The position numbers and the translations under genes were made by a program. From assembly GCA_036362985.1 (NCBI GenBank), contig JAYGXS010000004.1:67305610-67369609 (forward strand): a stretch of 64,000 nucleotides of DNA, given 5' to 3'. This DNA comes from Ligula intestinalis (lineage: Eukaryota; Platyhelminthes; Cestoda; Diphyllobothriidea; Diphyllobothriidae). Below are positions 57,060 to 64,000 of the stretch, in pieces. Positions within the stretch are counted from its first letter, which is position 1, and each line of letters starts with the position of its first letter. The notes below the pieces were generated by a model, which worked only from the letters and a program-made list of their open reading frames with translations, had not been told where the DNA came from and made no database searches.

Positions 57060-58480
57060 ATAAATATGCACCTCTACTGATCTACGGATTTCCCAAAGTT
57101 CACAAACCGGAAGTTCCTCTGCGACCGATACTATCATTAATTGCTGCATCGAACTACAAAATCTCTAAGTGGCTATTTAGACAAATTCACCCACTCTTGT
57201 AGGATTGTGAAACTACCATTCAGAACTCTACGGAGTTTCTATAGAAACTAAGGGAAATCGTGGTATCTGATGATGAGATAATGGTTTCCTTCGGCGTCGA
57301 TTCCCTGTTTACTTCCATAACACTCGGTTTAGCAAGGCAATGCACAGAGGAAGCCCTGAAGAGCTGCGAAACGAAGGTTTCTGCAGCTGCCTTACTTGAA
57401 ATTGTGAACCTTTGACTAGAAAACAATTTTTCATTTGGTCATCAGTACTAGCAACAAGTAAAAGGAACTCCACTGGGGTCACCCATATTTGGATTCCTTG
57501 CCGAACTAACCATGCAGAAGCTCTAATCAAAGGGCCTTCGATCGATTAATCCAAAGTTATGGGTTCGATATGCAGGCAAAATATTTGTTGTCGTTAAAAA
57601 GAACTATCGTGAAGTGTTCCATAAGACCATCAACTCAAACAGTCCGAGCATTCAATTCACGCTCGAGAAGGAGGTTAACAGCAAAGTCCCATTTCTGGAT
57701 GCTTTCGTGCGGCAAAATGCTGACGAAACCCTACAAACGTCCGTTTACCGCAAAGGCAGGTTTGCAGAAGTTATTCTTAACTACGAGAGCAACAACCCCA
57801 TCTTTCATAAAAGGAGTGCCTTCAAAGATCCGCAACGCCGAGCGAAGACACGCTGCTCTGACGAACGAGCTGAATTATCCATTTTAACTGTTTCCCCCCA
57901 ATGGTGATCCCAGAGAATTTGTACGCCGATGCATGAGACAACAGTAATCAAACAAAAAAGGAACCAGATAATTCTACTCAGGTGCCCAAAACAAACACAT
58001 GGCAAATTCTTCCTTACATAAGGAACGTGTTTAAACTCGTTGAAAGACACTTGCGAAAACACCAAATAAAATTGGCACACAAACCGATGGCTACTTTCAG
58101 CACACAGATAGTACACCCTAAGTATAGAGTTGGCTACCTCATTTAGAAAGAAGTCATTCAGAAAATCCCATGTGAAGATTGTCACAAGGTATATTGTGGC
58201 CAAACAGGAAGATCCGTCTCTACACGCATCCGCGAGCACCAATCGGCAGCGAAGAGGCTATGCATTGCCTTGACACAGGACATATCTTTGCATGGGATAA
58301 ACGATGTATCGTCGGAGTTTGCCCCTCCAGAAAAGGGCGAGAATTACTTGAAGCCATGTATTTCGATGTTTCATGCATCAACCGGCGTATCCATTTGGCT
58401 GGAATGTACAAACACCTCAAAGAAGGGAGGAAGAGACTGCAGCCGACAAACATGGATCAACATGAACCGCGATTTGCGTC
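57060..58480 (+). pseudogene. Penelope-like element, RT plus GIY-YIG, heavily decayed
   Basis: The translation in changing frames shows YGFPKVHKPEVPLRPILS (about 57087), MVSFGVDSLFTSITLG (about 57282), GTPLGSPIFGFLAEL (about 57468), then RYAGKIFVVVKK at the position of the catalytic YVDD box: the two aspartates are gone. VPFLDAFVRQNADETLQ follows. The GIY-YIG part (VYCGQTGRSVSTRIREHQ, about 58191-58244) is followed, after a frameshift, by HCLDTGHIFAWD and RKGRELLEAMYF. Several in-frame stops are present. This copy is clearly dead. Confidence 0.85.
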
Positions 58481-58760
58481 CACACCGGATAACCTGGACT
58501 TACCTCGAACCGACTCAAATTCCAATTGCCAATTAGTCATTACGCCATTCCACCACGGTGTGACGCAAATTGCAGTTACGCCCACACTAGATGACTGTAT
58601 AACTGCATCAGCACTTTGAAACGCTAACTGTTCTTTGCACATTTTTTCTCAAGTCTGACCACGATAGGAGGATCCAGTATTGAAAATTTACTCATTTTTC
58701 CCAAGGATGCCTTTCCTTGAAATTACATTTCGTGGGCTGCCTGCCTTCCAATGTATACGA
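58481..58760. other. No recognisable content
   Basis: 3' flank of the PLE relic. Confidence 0.3.
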
Positions 58761-58767
58761 AATACCT

Positions 58768-58945
58768 TAATGGCTCAATGACAATAGTGTTGGACTGTAA
58801 GTAAGTAGGCCGCGCGTTGAAGCCTCAGGTGCCACAACGCCTGAAGTCGAATATAGCCAGCTGATGATGACTAATAAGTCAGAAATCGTCACTCCATTCT
58901 CCTTGGTCTTTGACGGTAATGTTTTCCTGCCTATGTATATTAACA
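58768..58945 (+). mobile_element. tRNA-derived SINE with hammerhead-like motif
   Basis: The tRNA-like head starts ATGGCTCAATGACAATAGTG (58770-58789). GGACTGTAAG nearby is consistent with a Tyr (GTA) source. CTGATGA (58861-58867) is followed by the stem TGACT/AGTCA around AATA, then GAAA (58882-58885) and CCATTC. Stem II is perfect here, including its base pair T-A, unlike the C-A of other copies. Stems I and III are decayed. The family tail runs to about 58945. Confidence 0.65.
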
Positions 58946-59714
58946 TGAACAGCATAATTTGTCATGTCAATCAGGATGTACACAACGTAGGTCAGCGTTC
59001 ACAACTCGCTGACTTACATCCACCTTAAAACAACAGCTGCATATCCGCGCTCGGTCAGGTAGAATGTCACCAATTTAGTACCAACCTCACAAGACATGTG
59101 AACCACGATCGCACTTTTAAAACCTCTATCCTTACTCCTGGCATCCATCGTAATCCCATTCCCCCCCCCCCCACGGGCGTCAGTCAATCAAGGTAACTTC
59201 TGTGTCCCCAAACACTCTACTGCAATACCCCTAAGACCCACATTTCATCTCGTCGGATGATGAGATTTGTAACCAGCTCGAAAGAAATTAACGAGTATAA
59301 GGGGAAATTTCCCCGCGAAATTTCCTTCCTGTTTATATTCATACGGGACGGGAGAGAAATATAGAAACCCCCCTTCCCCCTAAAAAAGAATGGAATGTGC
59401 CTTGGGCCTACAATGATGCTCCAGTATGCGTGACCTGGAATAATGCCATCTGCCGCGGTTACCCCGGCTTTACTAAAGATCAGACTGCATTACTAGGGCT
59501 TTTGCTGCATCCTAAGTTATGTCCTCCACTGAAGTTTAGTACGCACTTAATTAGCAACCAGATCCTACGTTGCATAACAAGTAAGGCGAGTGATGCAAAA
59601 ATTGAGAGTGCTTTTGAAACGTCAGCATACATACATGTTGGTCTCAGAGATTGTCCGTCTTCTTCCTCTTCCGGGGATGAGGAAAGCAATATTATAACTG
59701 GACCTCGAATATTT
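58946..59714. other. No recognisable gene; C run at 59161-59172
   Basis: A 119-codon frame at 59397-59756 (no ATG at start) and a shadowing minus-strand frame (59480-59689) cannot be assigned. A poly-C run of at least 12 lies at 59161. Confidence 0.35.
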
Positions 59715-60100
59715 TTGCATATTTATGCACATAATTCTCATAAAGTGTTGAAATAGATGTAGATTATGCTGTACACATTAAAGGCAGCAGCAATAAATTG
59801 ACGGATACGCTACATTATGAATGAACACCTCACAATCGTAAAAAGCTCATAATTAGCATTTTAAAACAAAGTTACCCTTGTTAAGTATAGACTTTCAAGA
59901 AGATGCACGTTGCTACCAAAAGAGCACAAGCAGAATATTTTCGTGCATTTTTTCTATTAAATATATTTGAATTTATAAAGGTAATCAAAATAAATGATAA
60001 AAATGCATACTAATCAAGGAGCCTTTGTTTGCAGAACCTACTTTTTGTAAGGGATGAGGAAGATGCTCGTTAAAAAGTCGGCATCTCAGCGGGCCTGAAA
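59715..60100 (-). mobile_element. Fragment of the mariner-type element of 17.9-20.6 kb
   Basis: ATTATGAATGAACACCTCAC and downstream blocks correspond to the centre and one arm of copy 2 (20200-20500). The TIR terminus itself is lost. Confidence 0.5.
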
Positions 60101-61960
60101 AGGCTTGCAAATAAACAACTCCACTTAGTGTTCTTTTGTGAGAAAATACCACTTATTTAAAATTGTAGAATTTTGCTTACAGAACTCACCATACTGTATT
60201 GACAAGCAATTTATCATTGTCAATTACCCTGCTTCTCTTCTGTCTCACTGATTTCTATAGTGGTACTCAGTAGGCAAGGAAATAGAAAGTGAGATTGATT
60301 CGACATGACAATGATTAACAGCAAACTATATGCACCAGCCACTATTATGATCTCAGGAGGGCCGTAGGTTTGTCGCTCGCGACGCAAACCTATCATATGT
60401 CGACCTACGGCAGGCCACGGCTACCTTTGTGTTAAGTTTGAATTTTTTGCACAGAATTTCAGAGGCCTAAAAGGTGGACTATTTTTATCTACATATCTCC
60501 TTTTTAAAACTTTCCCTTTGACATTTCTAGTAACCTTGGTTAGTTTAATCTGGAATCAGAACTTCGCCAATCCCGCTGCGATGATAACATGGTACTGTGT
60601 ACTGCCCTAGAGGACCAAGCTAGTTCCTTCGCAGATGGTCGTATAGTTATAAGTTAACAATATTTCAAAAAGATCAAAAAGGGTCTGTCAATTTTATTTG
60701 CTTACTCAGTACCTGTTGTGGATTATATTTGCTTACTTGCACATAACATGATTTTGGCATTTAATTATGATGTAAAAAATCATGAAGGCACAAAATTATT
60801 GGTATACATTTCATACGCCAATTTAACTACTTATGGACGAAAATTTCTATATTCTGTCCCTTTCAATAATCAGGTCTTACAGAATCCCTGTAAACCACGC
60901 GATGATTTCACCCGTAATAAAACAGCTCGTTTAGTTTTTATGAAAGAGGCGTTAATTTTAATCGTTTTCCAATTAAAAGCTGTAACTTATATGTCAGTTT
61001 TATTTACCGATTTCCCAACAGTACCCTCAAAATAGTAGGAACCATTACAACCAGTTTCCGTGTCATAACTTTTACCTATTTTTCCAAAGATTTTATTATT
61101 ATGTTTCTTGGTTAGTTAAATTATGCCTTTTGATAATTATTCGGTCTCCGTAAAAGCTCGTGAGCGAATTGAGTTCCAGTGTGATCCGAAATCAATCGAA
61201 ATGTTTCTCTAATTTATGGGCTTTTTAGTGCGCATATAGTCAGAAGTAATGCATAAGAAGAGTGATTTTACTTAGATGCAATTAGTTGTTAAGCAACACT
61301 GAGAACAGGAAGCACTAAAACAGCTCCAATAACGACTCCCATGCCTGATCTTATTAAATTAAGACAAAATTTTGAGGAAAAAGGCTGCACAATTACTTTT
61401 TGAATGTCAGTGAACAAATAAACCGTATGACACAGACGTGAGGGAAGGTAAATCAGACAATTTCAGCGAAGGTGAGAGCAGGCAAGTTAATTTGCCGTCG
61501 CCAGATTTGATTACTGTTGTTTTTATCACACCCAAATGAATAATTAGTTCAATTATTAACACCATGCATCAGAAAGCTGTTTAAGATAACAACACTTTGC
61601 ATGACAAAACTTTGTAAGCGCACGACAAATGACCCTTCAATAATGCACGCACTCAATCACAAAAGATTGGTTTATTAATCCAAAACCATTTTACCTTTTG
61701 AACGAAATATTCTTAGAAGATATTTTCCTTGATCTGCCTCCTCTGCTTAGTCTTCTCCTAATCTTCTTCTCAAAAATATCAGTGGCATCCTAGTTTAGAT
61801 CCTAGAAACTTGTTTAATAATCTGATACCTTCCCGAAAAATAGCACACTATAAATAAACACAGACATTTGTTTAAATTTCTTTCTACATAACAGTTTATT
61901 GCGTGTTAAATTTGTTTACATTTTTTACTAGATTTTAATTTATATTTGGTTTCTTCCTAC
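60101..61960. other. No recognisable gene
   Basis: A 105-codon frame at 60718-61035 begins without an ATG and has no domain I know. The region is AT-rich. Confidence 0.35.
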
Positions 61961-61964
61961 TCTT

Positions 61965-62345
61965 AAAAATAATTTGGCGGTTAGGAGGTCGTATACTTAT
62001 CTAAGGTAAAAGTTAACGTTCTGAAGTAAGATAAGTACATGCCCAACAACGTAACGTCAGTTTGTTTTATTTGGTTTGTTTAACTTATTTATATTTCAAT
62101 TCAGTTTTCCGTTTAGTTTTCGCCTCACTCTTATGTTTAATATTTTCATTTTAGTTCCAGATTATTTTAAAGTAAGTTATCAAAGTTTATTTTAGTTTGC
62201 GTTTTCTAATTGGTTTACTTTAGTTTTAGTTAGTTATCCTTTTATTTTATTTTGTTTAAAAACTTCTTAATTGCATATTTGTAGTTCCCAGACGGTGAAC
62301 TCTTTATTTCACCCGGTTCTGTATTACAGAAGGATGGAGTTAACG
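61965..62345 (+). mobile_element. AT-rich repeat with conserved core (copy E)
   Basis: GGCGGTTAGGAGGTCGTATA (61977-61996) corresponds to copy A and F cores. The end segment TTTCACCCGGTTCTGTATTA matches copy D. Confidence 0.5.
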
Positions 62346-64000
62346 TGTGCTGATTTGGGACTCAAACTAAGATTCTACCAAAATATCTTTACTCGTCTAA
62401 AGCAGATTACTTTGGTCGAAGGAGTCAGCACTGATTTGCTGGGATTTGATAGCATCTGCCAACGAGGTTAGGAAAAAGTTTTAAAAAATGGCTGATAACT
62501 CAATTTTTTCCCACCTACTAGACTCTTACCATTTTACGGACGTGGAGCAAAATTCTCAGGTGTTTCGAAGAGTATCAAATTTTTCGAAGTTTCGATGCAA
62601 ACATCTAGAAGTCTACTTAGAGACAAAGACACTGTAGATGACAAAATAACTATAAAAAACACTCCCATTGGACTTAACAATTATCCCGGTCGAAAGTTAT
62701 TAAATCGGAGGCCCTCGAAGACTTGTGTATATTAAATCTTTGATAATTGTTTGCAAATAGTCATTCGCCAGGGTATGTTGTCGCAGATACCCATTCACCG
62801 CGAAAAGTTGTCTGATCTTACGGCATAAAATGAACATTTTATAATTTCATTAACTTCCAATGTGTTACGAGATTCAAAAGAATTCCTCAACAACCTTTCA
62901 TGGCTAAAGCGTCCTCTCAATCAATCCATAGGATTAATTTCGGAAGTAAGGAATCTCATTTTCTACATGATTTCAATCACTTTACGCGGCAAATTTGCAT
63001 CTATGAGCCCTACAGCACTTCCAAACCAAAGTGCTTTATAACGGTACTTACTGTTATGTGTCGAGTTGAAGTTTCAAACATTGAGCCCTCTTAAGTTAGA
63101 CCTTTTATTTTCAACCTGATTTTTCTGCCATTTTTACTCAAAAACTATTTTTTTGCGGATTTCAGTATTTATTTAGATGATTGCAGGAAACTTTTGCAAA
63201 AAGAAAATGATGAGAAAAGTAGTTTGCCTATGAAAATTGTTTTTATTGCCTAGTCCAGTTATTGTTTGATCAAAATCTCAACGTTTCGAAAGTTAGCGGA
63301 GCTGACACTTATTCCCGAAAGCCCTTAAAACCAGACGAAGACACGAGATTCTCACGTCTGAATAGTCCCTCTAATAAGTGCAAACAATGATCAGGCAAAT
63401 GCATGCTGGATTTATAAATATTTTTTCACTGAAAAATGAAATTTGAATGTCTGCTCTAAAGGGCTTTTTTGTTTTCCATGCAGAAGCCGTTCATTTTATT
63501 ATCAAAATGCATCATGCACAGCTAACTGACCATTCAACTGCATTAGCTTATAATTCGCTTGGGCTAAATTTTAAGCTGTACCATTTTCGTGATTCTGGCC
63601 TAACGATTTCTCGGCTAAGTCAGAACACCCAACCATATTGCAGGTGACGTTACGATAGCTCTCATGTGATAGCTAAGACAAAGGTTATATGGGATAGATA
63701 CAGAGTTCAGGTTAGACTGAACTTGGTAACGATGAGTGTTAGCACGTGGAGCTTAGTTTTAACAGTGGATTAGGTAGCCCCGAAATGTGAAACGAGGCAA
63801 CCTTTATGAGGTAGGAGATAAGTATTTGTGTCCAAATGATTTTTCACTTTACTCAAACTGTCTACCTATTTTATTCAGAGGCTTTGGTTCAGAAGGAGCC
63901 GCGATCGGTGCAACAGAGTTATTCTTTGTCTGACGTTGCCTTATATCTCAGGCATCGTGGTGTCAGTTCTTCTTTGAGGCATTTATGAAGGAAGCGGAGT
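62346..64000. other. No recognisable gene
   Basis: AT-rich; nothing recognised. Short frames at 62900-63094 and 63447-63647 have no domain. Confidence 0.35.

Noticed and set aside
60718..61035. 105-codon frame as a host gene
   Set aside because: No ATG start, no domain, AT-rich region where such frames arise by chance.
1..64000. CRISPR arrays, bacterial operons, rRNA genes
   Set aside because: No regularly spaced short repeats with unique spacers, no ribosome-binding-site-spaced gene strings and no rRNA-like segments were seen; the content is eukaryotic.

Overview
This window is repeat-rich, AT-rich eukaryotic genomic DNA in which no complete host gene can be recognised. It holds several Penelope-like elements (PLEs) with GIY-YIG domains, CR1/Jockey-type LINE relics, tRNA-derived short interspersed elements (SINEs), mariner-type inverted-repeat elements and a large (TTC)n tract with an assembly gap. 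This mixture fits a flatworm. A diphyllobothriid tapeworm or a trematode is my guess from the style of the retroelement proteins; no species-specific gene confirms it.

Layout. 1-2.6 kb holds a few protein-like open segments that could be exons (low confidence). 6.1-8.0 kb is a 5'-truncated LINE with two nonsense codons and an (ATT)n tail. 8.6-8.9 kb is a head-to-head SINE pair. 10.3-13.1 kb holds PLE-derived inverted-terminal elements. 14.8-16.0 kb is a head-to-head PLE fragment pair running into the (TTC)n tract and 924 N. 17.9-20.6 kb has mariner-type MITEs. 21.4-23.7 kb is a second LINE relic. 24.0-26.0 kb has a palindromic element and two SINEs. 28.2-28.5 kb is a second head-to-head SINE pair. 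32.0-39.3 kb has further inverted-repeat elements, a second head-to-head PLE pair, a TA-flanked MITE and SINEs. 40.5-46.2 kb has AT-rich repeats around a PLE reverse transcriptase/GIY-YIG relic. 48.3-56.6 kb has two copies of a long diverged direct repeat. 57.1-58.9 kb has a third PLE relic and a SINE. The remainder is AT-rich DNA with no recognisable content.

Most notable. A tRNA-headed SINE family (about 200 bp, six clear copies) carries directly behind its tRNA-like head a motif with the layout of a hammerhead ribozyme: CTGAnGA, a short stem, GAAA, a three-base-pair stem, a possible cleavage site, and a GACTGG/CCAGTC closing stem. Related CTGAnGA...GAAA motifs recur at the ends of the PLE-type inverted elements. 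A second pattern is how often repeats lie head to head or have long inverted ends, in over a dozen places. The mobile-element genes shown all carry stops or frameshifts, so the window looks like a graveyard of inactive copies whose short RNA modules stay recognisable.
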